Below, piece by piece: positions 44,156-55,659 of a stretch of 64,000 bases of DNA; the first letter of the stretch is position 1; every line of letters starts with the position of its first letter. The stretch is from Mantis religiosa (Eukaryota; Arthropoda; Insecta; Mantodea; Mantidae): positions 178,290,709 to 178,354,708 of the forward strand of contig CM060953.1 in NCBI GenBank assembly GCA_030765055.1, given 5' to 3'. A program made the translations under genes and the position numbers. The notes under the pieces are model-generated. The model searched no databases, was not told where the DNA came from, and saw only the letters and a program-made list of their open reading frames with translations.

Positions 44156-45600
44156 TTACACCCGTTGCTTCTTAGTTGAGAAAGTTCTCCTGGTCCTTTT
44201 CCTTTTATGTTTGTCCTCAGGTATTTCCCGCTTAAACATCCAGCAATAGTCAGCAAGCATACTTATGCTCCATCGTCCCTGGTACCTGCGTTCGAACTGC
44301 TCCATATCCTTGTGAAATCGTTCGCCTTGCTCCTCACTAAGAAATCCTAGCTTTTGGGGGAAATAATATAGATGAGAAAACAGGAAATTAATTTTCACAC
44401 TCATATTACAACCAAGTTCCTTGTATGCTTCAAGCATGTTAGCCACAATGTTTCGGTAATTGGGCTCCTTGTAGTTACCAAGAAATTTTGAAACAACTTC
44501 ACAGAAGGACATCCATGCAGCTTTCTCCTTTTCATCCATGGTGTTTTTGAATGCTGCATCAGACATCAATCTTCTTATATCCGGGCCATTAAATATACCT
44601 TCTTTTAATTTTGCTTCAGAGAGAAGTGGAAATTTCTCACATATAATACTTGTAGCAGTTTATTCCTTATCTAAAGCCTTAACAAACTGTTTCATTAAGC
44701 CAAGCTTAATGTGGAGAGGTGGTAGCAGAACTTTAGAAGGACTCACAAGGTTCTGGCGCACAACGTTCTTAGAGTCGACTTCCAAATTTTCTTGAGGTGG
44801 TCAGTCTTTCTTGGTCCAGTGATGAACTCGTGCCCTGCTATCCCATAGGCAAAGAAAACATGGGAATTTGGTAAATCCAGATTGTTGACCCATCAGCATA
44901 GTAATAACTTTTAAATCACCACATACTTGCCAGTTGTGTTCACTGTAATTCACTCGCAATAACATCAGTTGCAAATTTGCATATGATTCTTTGAGGATCA
45001 CAAAATAGGCAACAGGCACTGAACCAAAAACGTTTCCGTTGTGTATGACACCCTTTAAACTTCGCTTCGAAGCATCAATGAATAGTCTCCATTCACTTGG
45101 GTCATAGTTTGGAAGTCCAAGTTGTAGAATAAGCTCTTTCACATTATTGCAGTATACAAGATAGCCATCTTCGGAGAAATAGGGTTTAAAATCTCTTTCA
45201 CGTTGTCCGTACCAATATAATGATGTGTCAGGGCAAAGCAGATTCATTTCTTTGAGTCTAGAGCCTAACAACTCAGCTAACTCTTAAGAGAGAGCAAGAT
45301 CCCTCACTAAGTCATTTAATTCACTCTGGTTAAAGCACCCACGTTCAGTAGCACATGATTGTGGTATATAGTCACTATCACTCGTCTTAATTTCGCCCAC
45401 TTCTACATCAGACTCGGATGAAAACTGTTCAAGATTTTGTGGTCGTATAGGGATTGGTACACTAGGTCCATGGGGCACAGGTAAAATGGCTGACCGTACA
45501 ACTGGATACACAATTTGCTTCTTATTTTTAGAATTATACCCTTTCACATCACACGAACTGAAGTAGCGTGAGTTGGTTGGTGTATGTGTGTGTATACTAC
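44156..45600 (-). pseudogene. Conserved arthropod ORF of unknown function, three in-frame stops
   Basis: A single frame of roughly 480 codons is interrupted only by stops at 45284-45286, 44801-44803 and 44660-44662. Segments in order are YFSSCDVKGYNSKNKKQIVY, ELNDLVRDLALS, KEMNLLCPDTSLYWYGQRER, NYDPSEWRLFIDASKRSLKG, LLPPLHIKLGLMKQFVKALD and LGFLSEEQGERFHKDMEQFE, then RYQGRWSISMLADYCWM and a basic tail. I recognise this as a repetitive protein family seen in many insect genomes, without known function. The IDASKRSLKG and HIKLGLMK segments suggest a nuclease-like core, but that is inference. No indel is needed, so the decay is recent or the stops are point changes. Confidence 0.6.
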
Positions 45601-46344
45601 GATATGCATCGTCGGTGTGAACGAGTGGAGATAATTACATATTAACTTATACAATACATTACATATAGTACACAAACACAACATTTCTTAAAACTATTAC
45701 AATGAATCGTTACACAGTGGTTCAGCGTGGCTTTGTCCCTGACACACCAATTATTTGACCATTGTGTCTCTCTGTCCTGCCGCCGGTCTCTTTTCCAGCC
45801 ATTATCTCTACATGTCCTTTATAGTTCAAAAACAGGTTTGTCGAGTTTAGCTTCGACTCAACCAAAATGTTTCTGTCACTAATTACATTGGAATTCTATT
45901 CATACTTTCATTACCCATACACGATATAACACTCATGAAACAATTACTCCCTTAGTTAAATGTACAGAGCACATAGTTTTTAATTACTTTTTATTCCTCC
46001 ATTTCTTGCCTTATTGCACATACACTACTTTATATAAATGTTTTTAATACATATTATACGTATACTTTCTGGCCTAGTTACCAATTTCATATTCATTTCG
46101 GAGATAAGATGCTCCTTTCCCTATATTACGCTTTACATGGAACTTATTTAATGCTTCTCGTCCAAAAGAAAGAAAACATACACGAAGGGACATACTTATT
46201 CATTTGATAAAACTGTGTTCTCTTCCCATTAGATTATCTCTTACAGTCTTATTCTCTCTCATTAAGTTAACCTGAATTCATCTATCTCAATGCCATTCCC
46301 TCGCGATATTGCGCCTTGCATAATGCCTGGCGGTCTATGAGTCA
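45601..46344. other. Sequence beyond the retrotransposon pol end, no LTR found
   Basis: The 3' LTR expected after integrase was not found: no stretch resembles the LTR at 52739. AGAAAGAAAACATACACG near 46170 is purine-rich on one strand, but it is not placed as a polypurine tract next to an LTR. Confidence 0.35.
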
Positions 46345-47385
46345 CTATTGTGTCGATTTAAACGCCTCCTTGAATGAGCGTATCGAGTCAAGATGGTATT
46401 TGCCTACTTCTCTCCCAGTTCTAGTGTCACCCAGTCTAAATGTTCTGTCACCCACGCAGCTAATTATCTCCATAGGTCCTTTCCATAACAAGTTCAACTT
46501 CTTATACTGTTTCTTCAGCAGTGAGGACTTGTCATATTTCCTAACCAAAACGTTATCTCCTGCCAGCGGTTTCCAAGTATAGGCGTGTCTCGTGGCTTTG
46601 CTCCTTCGTTTGTTAATTCTGTCTGTTATTTTTATAAAGGCTCGCTTAATTCTTTCTGGTTCCGTTTCTTCAATAATGGGTAAGGATTTTGGGACATCCT
46701 TTGTTATTGGGTCTGGTGACTGCCCGGTCATGAGCTGCACCGAAATGCATCCATGGCTGGGGTGTACAGAATTATTCATAATCCATTGAACGTAGTGTAG
46801 ATACTCAGGCCATCTAGCGCGCTTTGCATGGCATAATACTGTCAGATAAGTATTCAAGTCGCGCATTGTGCGCTCGGAGGGATTACTTTGTGGATGATAA
46901 GAGCTTATATAGTATAGCTTGACATTTGCTTCTTTGAGCGTGTTAACAAACTTATGCCCCTGGTGTACAGTTGCATTGTCTAGCAAAATTTCATCCATGT
47001 TGCCGTACCTAGGAATGTATTCCTTAACTATATTTTCTGCGCATTTGGCGCTGGTTAACCTCTTTAGGGGGTACAGGGTCAAAAACTTCGTCATTACATC
47101 AACCATGACGAATATGTACTTTAGGCCAGTTCTACCTGTGGGCAATGGGCCATGTTCATCCAGAGCGATCATTTTCAAAGGTGAATCTCTAGATATGGCC
47201 AACAGTGTTCTATCGAATTTAATATTAAGGGGCTTTGCCTTCTGGCAGATCTCACAGTGGATATAATTTTTCGGGCCTTTCTTCCTAATTTTGGCAAGTA
47301 AAGGTGTTCCGATATGGTTAAGCACGTTCTGTCTACGCCTGCGTGAATTAATGCAACATGGTATGCCTCAATTACCAATTCCTCT
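46345..47385 (-). pseudogene. Gypsy-like integrase
   Basis: The zinc-binding HHCC region is split by a frameshift near 47300: YHVALIHAGVDRTCLTISEH, then HCEICQKAK. The core has the acidic triad in MIALDEHGPLPTG, EILLDNATVHQGHKF and SNPSERTMRDLNTYL, spaced as in D,D35E integrases. The C-terminal part (GDNVLVRKYDKSS, LWKGPMEIISCVGDRTFRL) is the GPY/F-like module. The catalytic frame of 326 codons is intact from 47325. Confidence 0.85.
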
Positions 47386-47392
47386 AATTCGG

Positions 47393-47395
<3 letters not shown>

Positions 47396-47473
<78 letters not shown>
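47396..47473. repeat. (TA)n microsatellite inside pol
   Basis: About 39 TA units between the RNase H/tether region and integrase. The repeat reads as alternating I and Y codons and disrupts the polyprotein. Confidence 0.95.
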
Positions 47474-47475
<2 letters not shown>

Positions 47476-47589
47476 TTTCCAGGCGTGCACGTGTCTTCTA
47501 TCTAATTTGTATATCACATTTTCAAATAAACCTAACTTTCCTTTGTTTTCTGGTCCAATTGGGGGCACAGTTTCCCGAATTTTGGCCAA

Positions 47590-48780
47590 TTTACTGTCGT
47601 TTCACTGGTATTCCTCTAATCGTTTCAATTTTATAGCCACTCTGTCATTCAATTTTAAGTCTAATTTCATTATTTTGACTTCTCGTTGCGCACTCGGTAC
47701 TGTCTCGGGAAGGTTCTCACCCATGCTTATCCTTGAAAGAAGGTCACCGAAAATATTACGGCTTCCTGGGATGTGCCTTATATCTACACGGTATGACATT
47801 ATCTCGTGGATATACCTTTATATTCTTCCACTGGTCATCTTACAATTCTTTATAAATGCTAAACTCACGTGGTCGGTATATATGATAGCTGGTTTGTTAT
47901 AAATATAATGTTTGAACTTTTGTATAACGTAAAATATAGCACCAATCTCTTGCTCAGTAACACATGCGATTCTTTCAGCAGCGTTTAGTGACCTCGACGC
48001 TGTCGCAATGACGTGGAGCTCCCATTCGGGGTATTCCTGGGTGAGAATGCATCCGTATGCAACCATTGAAGCATCGGTATACATAATAAAAGGCAAGTCC
48101 GCTCTGGGGCGTTTTAATAATATGGAATTGGCAAACAACTGTTTCAATTTATTAAATGTATTCTCCTCTAGGTCCGACCAATTCCATTTAGTGTTCTTTA
48201 ACAACAGTGCCCTAAAAGGTGCCGTTTCCTTGGCACAATTTATTAAAAATCGGCTCTGGTATCCTAACACACCTAAAAACTTCTTCACTTGTTTCGCATT
48301 CCGTGGTCGTGGTATCTTCAAAATGGATGCTATGCGTTCCTTATCCGGTGATATAGTTTCACCTTCAATTACATATCCTAAAAAGGTTACAGTATGTGTG
48401 AAAAACTTGCACTTGTCCCAGTTTAAGGTTAGGCCACACTCTCCAACTCGGTCTAGTATCGTTTCCAGATGGTCCAGGTGTAAGTCGGTGTCTAGATTAT
48501 GCACTAATACGTCGTCCACATATTGGGAAATGTAATTTCCAGGATTTGTTCCAAATATAGCGTGCACTGCTCGCAAGAAACCACTCCCTGAGACGCACGC
48601 GCCGAACGGACATCGTCGAAAGCAGTACACTCTTCCTTGATGGATGAATCCTAGGTATTTCCGCAATTTTGGCTCTAATTCAATTTGTAAGTATGAGTTA
48701 GATCGAGAGATGTAAACCATTTCTGTCTTCCGATTCCGGCTAATATTTCCTCTGTTTTACGTCCTCACATAATCAGGCGT
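47590..48780 (-). pseudogene. Gypsy-like reverse transcriptase core and RNase H
   Basis: The frame 48720-47821 has YLGFIHQGRVYCFRRCPFGA, the catalytic YVDD in ISQYVDDVLVHNL, FLGYVIEGETISPDKE and the thumb. RNase H follows with IMYTDASMVAYG and TEQEIGAIFYVIQ. A TAA at 47818-47820 interrupts SGRI/RYIHEIMSYRVDIRHI. Two small frameshifts at 48690-48770 hide EEILAGIGRQKWFTSLDL, which holds the first catalytic Asp, so the residue is present but out of frame. Confidence 0.85.
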
Positions 48781-49400
48781 AAGGTATTGGTTTATGTGTC
48801 TCGCGTGGATAGTTATTCTGACTGTACCGTTCTTTTTCTTAACAATACACAGCGGTTGTACGTAAGGTGTGTCCGAAACTTCTATTATCCCGTCCTGCAA
48901 CATTTCGGTTATCTTTTCAGATACTGCCCCCCTTATTTCCTGGGGTATAATCCTACATTTGTAGTGGTTGATTGGTACCTCGGCAACCTCAAATGAATAT
49001 GTAAACACATTGCATCTCCCAGTTCTAGCGGTAAAAATCTTTCGGTTCTTTAACAAAATGTTTTGCAGTCTCTGTTCCTTAGAAATTTGGGTCAGCTGTC
49101 CGATTCGTGTTTCTACCTGCTCCGCGAAGGATTCTATTGTCTCCTCCGCCTGTTTACGTCTGCCCCTCTCTTCTGCGTGCATTATGCCATCAGCTGTCTC
49201 ACTCTCTAGGTCACTGCACTCCAGTCTATTTTGCAAACATTGCAGACTTCTATCGTTTACTCCACTGTCATTTCAAATATGAATGGCTTCTACGTAAAAT
49301 TCTTCGTCCTGTAATCTGCTCTCCACCTCGGACAGGTGAACATGACTTTCCTGAAGTCCAGAGATGAAGGGAAATTCTACCTTAGTCCCTGATATATTAA
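48757..49400 (-). pseudogene. Gypsy-like RT N-terminal region
   Basis: The frame gives IPQEIRGAVSEKITEMLQDG, IIEVSDTPYVQPLCIVKKKN and VRITIHARHINQYLTPD, the fingers of the RT (PxxxY.QP.CIVKKK...R...D.R.LN in the family, here R and H at two positions). Upstream it links to the protease through an acidic linker with several breaks at 49240-49510. Confidence 0.75.
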
Positions 49401-49513
49401 ATGTGATTTGGGATTCTTTGTAATCAATGTTTTATTTCAACATGTGTAGTAGGTCGCTTCCTATAATAATATCAGTTGCGAGTCCTCTCATGACGACACA
49501 TACGAACTGCATT

Positions 49514-49747
49514 TCATTGTTTTTGCATCTTGGTGTTAAGCAAAATTTGTTTGGTAATACGTTGCTTTGTCCGTGCAATCGCGCCACTGCATACTGCATT
49601 CTTGACCGGCAATGTTTGCATTTTTATTTTCAGACTAACCAACTGGTCGTAAAGGTTTTCGCTGCATACAGTTACAGATGACCCAGTATCGACTACCATA
49701 TTAAAAGTCATTCCTGCTATCTCACCACTTATTCTCGGCGCTTCCAT
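49514..49747 (-). pseudogene. Retropepsin-like protease fragment
   Basis: GEIAGMTFNMVVDTGSSVTV contains the DTG active-site triad of aspartic proteases preceded by hydrophobic residues. The remaining flap and second hydrophobic motif are not clearly in frame. Confidence 0.75.
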
Positions 49748-49950
49748 AACCTATTGCGTTGCAGTGTTCCTTTCTAATGACGTAATTTTGCTAACGCTTG
49801 CTCCAAAACTGTTATTTTCTTTAATTCGAGGCACCACTGGTTCCCACTGTTTTTGTATTCTTGTACTGCTTAATTCTACGTCCCCAAGGGTTTGCGCGAC
49901 TCGGAGTGTCATCTTATTGGATGCGTGCGGGGAATCTACCCATCCGGGCC

Positions 49951-51954
49951 TTAGTTTTCCGTCGGGGTTGGAGTCCTGGGTTGACTCGTACTGGCTGCAT
50001 TTGCATTGTAAAAGGTGTGCGTGCCCTTCAGCGGCGAAGGTGGGCGTGGCAATGTTGCCTGCGTCTGGCTCTCAACTATGGGATGGTCGTTAGTGGTCGT
50101 GGTTCGGTAATTGCCTTCATGGCTTCTAGGTCTATTGTTTCCCCGAAGTGTATTGTTATTATTTGTGTGTCCACGCCGGGCGAAGGACATGTACCTCACA
50201 GGGTACGTTTGTGGAGGCCTGTTATTGCTATTTTGATGGCTGCTGTGTTGCCATTCTTCCCTCTGCCGTGTATCATATGGTCGCGGGTTCCTATCTCTGT
50301 TGCCTGGGTTATAGTTATGGTACCCGTTTCTAGGCTGTTGTGCCCTCATCCCATCATTGAAATGTCGTCTGGGTTGTTGCCTAAAGTCTAAGTTTTCTTC
50401 AGTCCAACCTATTTGTGTTCCATGTCCCTGTAATGCGGTGAGCAAGTCTATCGCTTCTCCCATTGTCCGTGCTCGTGCCACTACGATATGACTCCTGATT
50501 ACATAGGGATAGTGATTTCCCATAAGCGCTATAAATTGATCTTCTGGCATGGTCCGCCTGCGGTACCGTATGTAGTAAAAGCGGGCGTTAAACACTACAC
50601 ATTTCATTTCTGGCATGGCAGGTTCCAAGAGTTTACTCAATTGTCCTAGTCTCAAAAAGAAGTCTGTCATTGATTCCTGAGAGCCTCTGGGGTACCTACC
50701 ATTATTAATTTGGTTCCTGACGTTGTATTGTGCGGCGTCACTCCAATATTTCTGTATGAAGGCCGTCCGAAAGTGATTGTACCGTGCCGATTCCCCTACC
50801 GTCAGCCTAAACCAATTTAAAGCATGGCCTTTAAGGCCCCTATGAACTATTACCATCTTGTACTCTTCCGGGATTCCTCTTAAGTTAAAATATGCCTCTA
50901 AATCGCTGATAAATTGCTTGGCGTTATCGCGCGTGCTATCAAATTGTGGAACAGGCAATTCGCTTAGAAATTGCATCGACATAGGCATTGTAGGGCGTGC
51001 TCCGGACGCGTTATGAAATCGGTAACTGTCAGAATGTAACAATGGGTCATCTACACTAACACTGGTTCTTTCTTCACTTAGTCTTCCATTGTCTGAGGTG
51101 ACAGGAAGTACATTGTCTGAGGTGACAGGAAGTGTGGAACCGGGACTTTGTAAATGGGTTTTTCCGCGTTTCCATAATTCCCTTACCTCTCTAACAGCTA
51201 TTTCTTTCATATTCTCTCGTACCTTATCACACTGTGAGGTGACCACCTGTGTCAATTCATCCCGTACTTTAACTATCTCGTTGGCACATGGTTTTTCACT
51301 TTCCCCTATTAAAGCCCTTACACTTTCCAATTCAGATGTAACCGCAACCTCTAATTCGTTACACTTGTCTGAAATATTGACACATGTAGTCATGGTCTTA
51401 TTCCTTAACTCATCTATCTTATTATTCATTGTTACACTGATGTTATTATTCATGCTGCCAGCTTCATTATAATCTGCCCTAATTTGTCGCACCTCTTCCT
51501 GGGTGGATCTCAGTTCACTCCTCACTACACATATTTCACCCTGCAGGTTATTTATTACTCCAATTACGTCACTCATGACCTCACTAAACTGCCTATTTAT
51601 CTGGTTACTCATTTCTCCCTGTGTCGCTGTATATTTAATTTCTTGCTCCTTGAGTTGTTTACTAATATCTGCCAATTCACTAATGTGTGCGGCAATTTTA
51701 CTGCTTAACTCGCTACCTTGGGCATTAATCTTACGGTTCAGCTCCCCTAATTCATTACCTAGCTCATTACCTTGGGCAGTTATTTTGTGGTTTAGCTCAC
51801 CTAACTCATTGCCTAGCTCATTACCTTGGGTAGTAATTTTGTGGTTTAGCTCACCTAACTCATTACCTTGAGAGGTAATTTTGTTGTTTAGGTCACCTAA
51901 CTCATTACCTATCAAGTTCATCTTCTCTAGCAACATCTGCATCATGCTATCCAT
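49951..51954 (-). CDS. Gypsy-like gag, 667 codons open, with in-frame SINE tail
   Basis: It starts with MDSMMQMLLEKMNLIGNEL. Tandem heptad-like repeats of GNELGELNHKIT follow, predicted to form a coiled coil (residues about 15-110). Next come a long linker and the capsid-like region (VPQFDSTRDNAKQFISDLEA, MVIVHRGLKGHALNWFRLTV, FFLRLGQLSKLLEPAMPE). The C-terminus is arginine/asparagine-rich with RG and NN runs but no CCHC zinc knuckle. A 66-bp insertion at 50542-50618 adds 22 residues (MKCVVFNARFYYIRYRRRTM region). The frame is intact. Confidence 0.8.
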   Translation of the reverse strand: MDSMMQMLLEKMNLIGNELGDLNNKITSQGNELGELNHKITTQGNELGNELGELNHKITAQGNELGNELGELNRKINAQGSELSSKIAAHISELADISKQLKEQEIKYTATQGEMSNQINRQFSEVMSDVIGVINNLQGEICVVRSELRSTQEEVRQIRADYNEAGSMNNNISVTMNNKIDELRNKTMTTCVNISDKCNELEVAVTSELESVRALIGESEKPCANEIVKVRDELTQVVTSQCDKVRENMKEIAVREVRELWKRGKTHLQSPGSTLPVTSDNVLPVTSDNGRLSEERTSVSVDDPLLHSDSYRFHNASGARPTMPMSMQFLSELPVPQFDSTRDNAKQFISDLEAYFNLRGIPEEYKMVIVHRGLKGHALNWFRLTVGESARYNHFRTAFIQKYWSDAAQYNVRNQINNGRYPRGSQESMTDFFLRLGQLSKLLEPAMPEMKCVVFNARFYYIRYRRRTMPEDQFIALMGNHYPYVIRSHIVVARARTMGEAIDLLTALQGHGTQIGWTEENLDFRQQPRRHFNDGMRAQQPRNGYHNYNPGNRDRNPRPYDTRQREEWQHSSHQNSNNRPPQTYPVRYMSFARRGHTNNNNTLRGNNRPRSHEGNYRTTTTNDHPIVESQTQATLPRPPSPLKGTHTFYNANAASTSQPRTPTPTEN

Positions 51955-52717
51955 ATTTGCCGTATTCCTGCTCGGTACTGGGGTGTTTACCTCGGCCTAA
52001 CTAATCTCACTCTATTTCCCTCAACTCCTACATCCATTCCCTTAGATTCCTCTACGTTTTTAAAATGTTATTGTCTGCCATGCTGCTACCTATCTCAATT
52101 ACTTTCTTATTTCGGAGTATCCTCCGCCTATTCCTTTTTTTACTCACTTTCACGGGTTCTCAAAACTTCGTTAATTTTTTATGCACACTGTTGTAAGTCC
52201 TATTCCTACTGGCAGCATCTATCTACTCATGCAAATACAACAGTTAATTTATAAAACAAAAACTACATTTACATGCAATTATCTCGACTTACGTACTGTT
52301 GATGTCCGTGCCTGGTGTTGCTGTCTTCCTGGGTCAAGGTTTTATCACTTTCACATGGGGGGACTTGAAGCTGTGATGCACTATGAAGTGTCGTTGCGTC
52401 TACGTTGTCGTCGCTGTCGACATTGGCTGTCCCGCGTGAAGTCGTACTCCGGTGCGTTGTTCACTGGTGCATTGTCCTAGGTGTTCTGGACTCCGTTGAC
52501 TCCAAGCTCTAGTTGGCGGTACTTACGACGGTGAATACATCAGTCGAGACTCCGAAGAATGCTCCAAATGTTGTAGGTCACTTTCTGAGCTCATTGTCCG
52601 GACTTCGTTAAAGAAAGCCCAACACCTTGATGCGCCGTTTTATGCTGGTACAGATGATGGTACGGTCAGGATTTCTTTAACCGCGTTGGGTTAATGGTAC
52701 AGTCAGGACTACGTTAA

Positions 52718-52733
52718 CCACGTTGGGGCGCCA
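52718..52733 (-). promoter_or_regulatory. Primer-binding site
   Basis: TGGCGCCCCAACGTGG on the minus strand, starting five bases inside the LTR end (CCTCA, then TAAAT). TGGCGCC is complementary to a tRNA 3' end of the CCA type. Part of this leader (GTTAACC.CGTTGGG) is duplicated 36 bp away. Confidence 0.7.
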
Positions 52734-52738
52734 ATTTA

Positions 52739-53480
52739 TGAGGCGGCCCTTGCCCATTAAGTACCTCGTTGAGTCCTCCCGGCACTCAACACCTCATATG
52801 ATATGTGATGGGTGAGGACTACGGATGGGAGGTTTTCAATAGGTCGGGGGTTTTCTCAGGGTAGATCTGCATGAATTCTCTCGTTTGAGTTTCAGGGAGT
52901 GGGTGCGTCCTGACAGTGTGTGGGTATTATCACATAGAAGACACCACGACCGTTGAATGTCAAGTTTATTGTTACAAGTAGTCCTCTCCACTCGCCACTG
53001 TTGACTTGATGTTATTCGCACATTAGGTGCGAGATTTGAGATTTGCCCGTTGCTGTGCGCATGACACGACTTATATGTATCTGTGTACGCGTTGTTCCTG
53101 AACTTCGGTAGTGAATTACTTCGCACAACATAGTATTTCCGGAGGATCATTAAACAAAAACGGAGTTTGGTGAAATCTGAATGATGTAATGTGTGCAGTT
53201 TCTCTCATTCGCTATCCCAGGCTGTTCGATAACCACCTAATGTGTGTTACTGTGTCCATCCGCGAACACGGACTTTGATGAACTTTCAGTACTTGTTGCC
53301 CCATTCACTCGCCGAAACAGAGTGTTTTTCCTAGCAAACATCGAACGTCGCCATTGCACAAATTTCGCCTTCCTTTCGCCGAATTTTGGACACTTTAGGG
53401 GTCATGTGACCTGTTGCTTGTTCCTTATAGGTTGTGTTTCATCCCTACTCTTAAATATAATAGAAATTTCTAGTGTCTGA
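52739..53480 (-). repeat. 5' LTR of the gypsy-like element (right boundary uncertain)
   Basis: The LTR ends with CCTCA at 52739 next to the primer-binding site. Within it on the minus strand are a TATA-like CATATAAG near 53070 and AATAAA near 52970, in the order expected for U3-R-U5. The outer (right) end was not fixed because no second LTR is available for comparison. Confidence 0.55.
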
Positions 53481-54089
53481 GGCATGTATTCCACGCAATT
53501 TTCACCTTCCCATAGTCCAGCTAATTAATGCATAAGCATGTTTGAAAATGTGTATCTTAAATCCCAGTGTCTATTCTCTCGTCACATATCATGTGCGGAC
53601 CAAAACATTGGCTGGCGACGAGGGTCTATCCTTGGACAATGCCACCTTTGTCGGCAAGAAACACAAAGAAACTACCTGTGAGGGAAAGTGTTCATTTTAC
53701 TCTCTCCCTTCACGTTGGGTTCATGCTTTCAATTATATATATAGGGATCGCCTGTTTAGTATCTGCTCTTGTATATTTAATCATTATCCTCTATGTTTGT
53801 TATAACTTTGTTTAATTCATATTGTGGTATCTATCCGTCCTTAATTATTCATTTAATAAGACTTTCGCGGTTATTATGACAATGCTATGCCTAACAGGGA
53901 CGGTATCAACAGTTAGCATATCGCGCTATATTGACGTGCGGCTCAGTGGGAAAGTTGGCTACGTAAACGTTAAAAACTGTTTTAAAAAAATTCGGGGACC
54001 TTCTTGCTGATTTCTTTCTCAAAAGAGCCAGAAAGGATCTGTGTTTCAAGATAAAAAAAGGAAGTGTATATCGTTTGGGGGTAGATCAA
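53481..54089. other. Unassigned sequence
   Basis: May include the outer end of the LTR. A TGGCGACGAGGG stretch at 53610-53625 resembles a primer-binding site, but no element follows it. Confidence 0.35.
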
Positions 54090-54265
54090 GATGGGTGAGT
54101 TTGAGCAGGAGACTCGAATAACAGATCGATCCTAGTGAAGGCTGTCTTGACGTCCAGAGACACTGCCGTAGAGCACATCGTATTCTGGAAACCCAGAGCA
54201 GAATACCCACCATGAGCTTCAACTGCTGCCGAGGACAAAACCAAACTGGTGTGGCGGAATGGCTT
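54090..54265 (-). pseudogene. LINE reverse transcriptase fragment
   Basis: Broken minus-strand frames contain IPPHQFGF..GSS and AVSLDVKTAFTRIDLLFES, the RT motifs QFGFR and AVFLDVxxAFD of jockey/R1-like LINEs. Fewer than 60 residues remain. Confidence 0.6.
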
Positions 54266-55150
54266 GAATATTCAACAATAGGAGTGTCGAGCGGGCTAGA
54301 TTGAGGTCAGAAAGTAGCTCATCAGTATAAATTAGCGCTCTAACACGTTTGGATCTTTGGGTTACTTGACTGCTTCTGCATCATATAACGATCTAAAACT
54401 TCTAGTTTGTACTTATACTTCAGTACAGTGGCGGTTGCAGCACGAAAGTACGAGCGTTACTTGGCGGATTTTTAAAGGTCCTTTAACAACCGGTTAGGGT
54501 ATACTTCATAGTGGGTTAACAAAATAGTTGAGATGATGCTCAGTAATGTGATGCAGTTAGTGTATCACTACCCGTATAGTGACCCTTTTCACTGCAGAGC
54601 AACTGACACTAAGCGTCATCTACAATGTCCAATGCGGAACTAATCTACTCTGTCGGATTGTTTACGACCATAAACAATCCTCCAAACTTGCAAAATAGGA
54701 TGTGACTGTATCAACACACGTTCAAAAGAACAATGAACGAATAGCAAGCGTAACAGACGGATGGAATCATTAGCAATGTTGCCACATACAAAAATGTAAG
54801 ATTGGAGTACATTATACAACAGCACGCCTGTTCTTGGGTTAAGGCGATTGCCAGAGCTGACCTATGAAATTGTCCCTGTGTTGGTAGGAAATACATCAGA
54901 ATGTATTGCGATTACATATCTAGTTACTATACGGACAACAAACAATACATTTAACATTTTTCTTCTGGTGGCTAATGGAAGTTCATTGGCCTTTATGCAG
55001 AGACTATATATAGGCCGGTACAAAATGTTTCTTCTTTTTTCTTCTTCACTTCATAACATAGACAATCACGTGCCTGTTGAAAGCCTCCAGCCTCGTTTCT
55101 GGGTCTACCCACCGATCTTCTTCCTTTAGGATAATATTACTTTATTTTGG
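54266..55150. other. Unassigned sequence
   Basis: No gene or repeat recognised. Confidence 0.4.
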
Positions 55151-55154
55151 TAAG

Positions 55155-55340
55155 TCTGTTAGCAGCGAGAGGGATAGCTCAAACTGTTTCGTCTGAGGTC
55201 TGTATTCAGGAGACCGGGGTTCGATTCCCGTGGCTCACCGACCGAAGTGCTAACTGGCTTTATAAAGTCAGAAGGTTTTGGCTGCGTGTCCAGTCGTTAA
55301 GGGTTTTACCGCAAGTAAGGTTTTTCTTTTCAGGATGTTG
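55155..55340 (+). mobile_element. tRNA-derived SINE, family 4
   Basis: The tRNA-like head has GATAGCTCAAACTGTTTCG (A box) and GGGGTTCGATTCCCGTGG (B box). It is followed by an unrelated body (CCAGTCGTTAAGGGTTTTAC). Only one copy is present in the window. Confidence 0.65.
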
Positions 55341-55659
55341 TAGGATGGGTTGTGGGTTTTAGACTGAAAATTTTTTTCAAGGTAACAAATTATCTGTACC
55401 TCATGTAGAAGGAATGGATGCAAAACCTTGCAACCTGATGTTCTAATTTTTAAATTTGTTCAAGGTGGAAAAGTTTTGTTGCCAAATAGCTTAGAAGTAT
55501 TATGTGGAGCTCAGCTTCAGCTGCTGTTAGGATTAGCTCCGCGGTTATCTCGGGTGCCCGCAAGCCATGTGGGGTACCCGGAACAGCTTGAAACGGCGTC
55601 TAGTAGTCATAATCTCTCAATGACCTAACACGGGCGCTTGTATGATTAGGTTAAGTTGC

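Larger units (their letters stand above)
46345..53480 (-). mobile_element. Ty3/gypsy-like LTR retrotransposon (5' LTR to integrase)
   Basis: From right to left on the minus strand: LTR (from 52739 rightwards), primer-binding site (52733-52718), gag (51954-49951), protease (49747-49514), RT and RNase H (49236-47590) and integrase (47385-46345). The order RT-RH-IN defines Ty3/gypsy. Frameshifts and stops occur in pol, a TA microsatellite splits it, and the left LTR is absent, so the copy is defective. Confidence 0.85.

Noticed and set aside
45601..46344. 3' LTR or env gene of the gypsy-like element
   Set aside because: No similarity to the LTR at 52739 and no envelope-like ORF with signal peptide or membrane anchor.
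49861..50391. 176-codon plus-strand frame
   Set aside because: Antisense shadow of gag.
53605..53630. Primer-binding site of another LTR element (TGGCGACGAGGG)
   Set aside because: No LTR end, gag or pol follows on the plus strand within the window.
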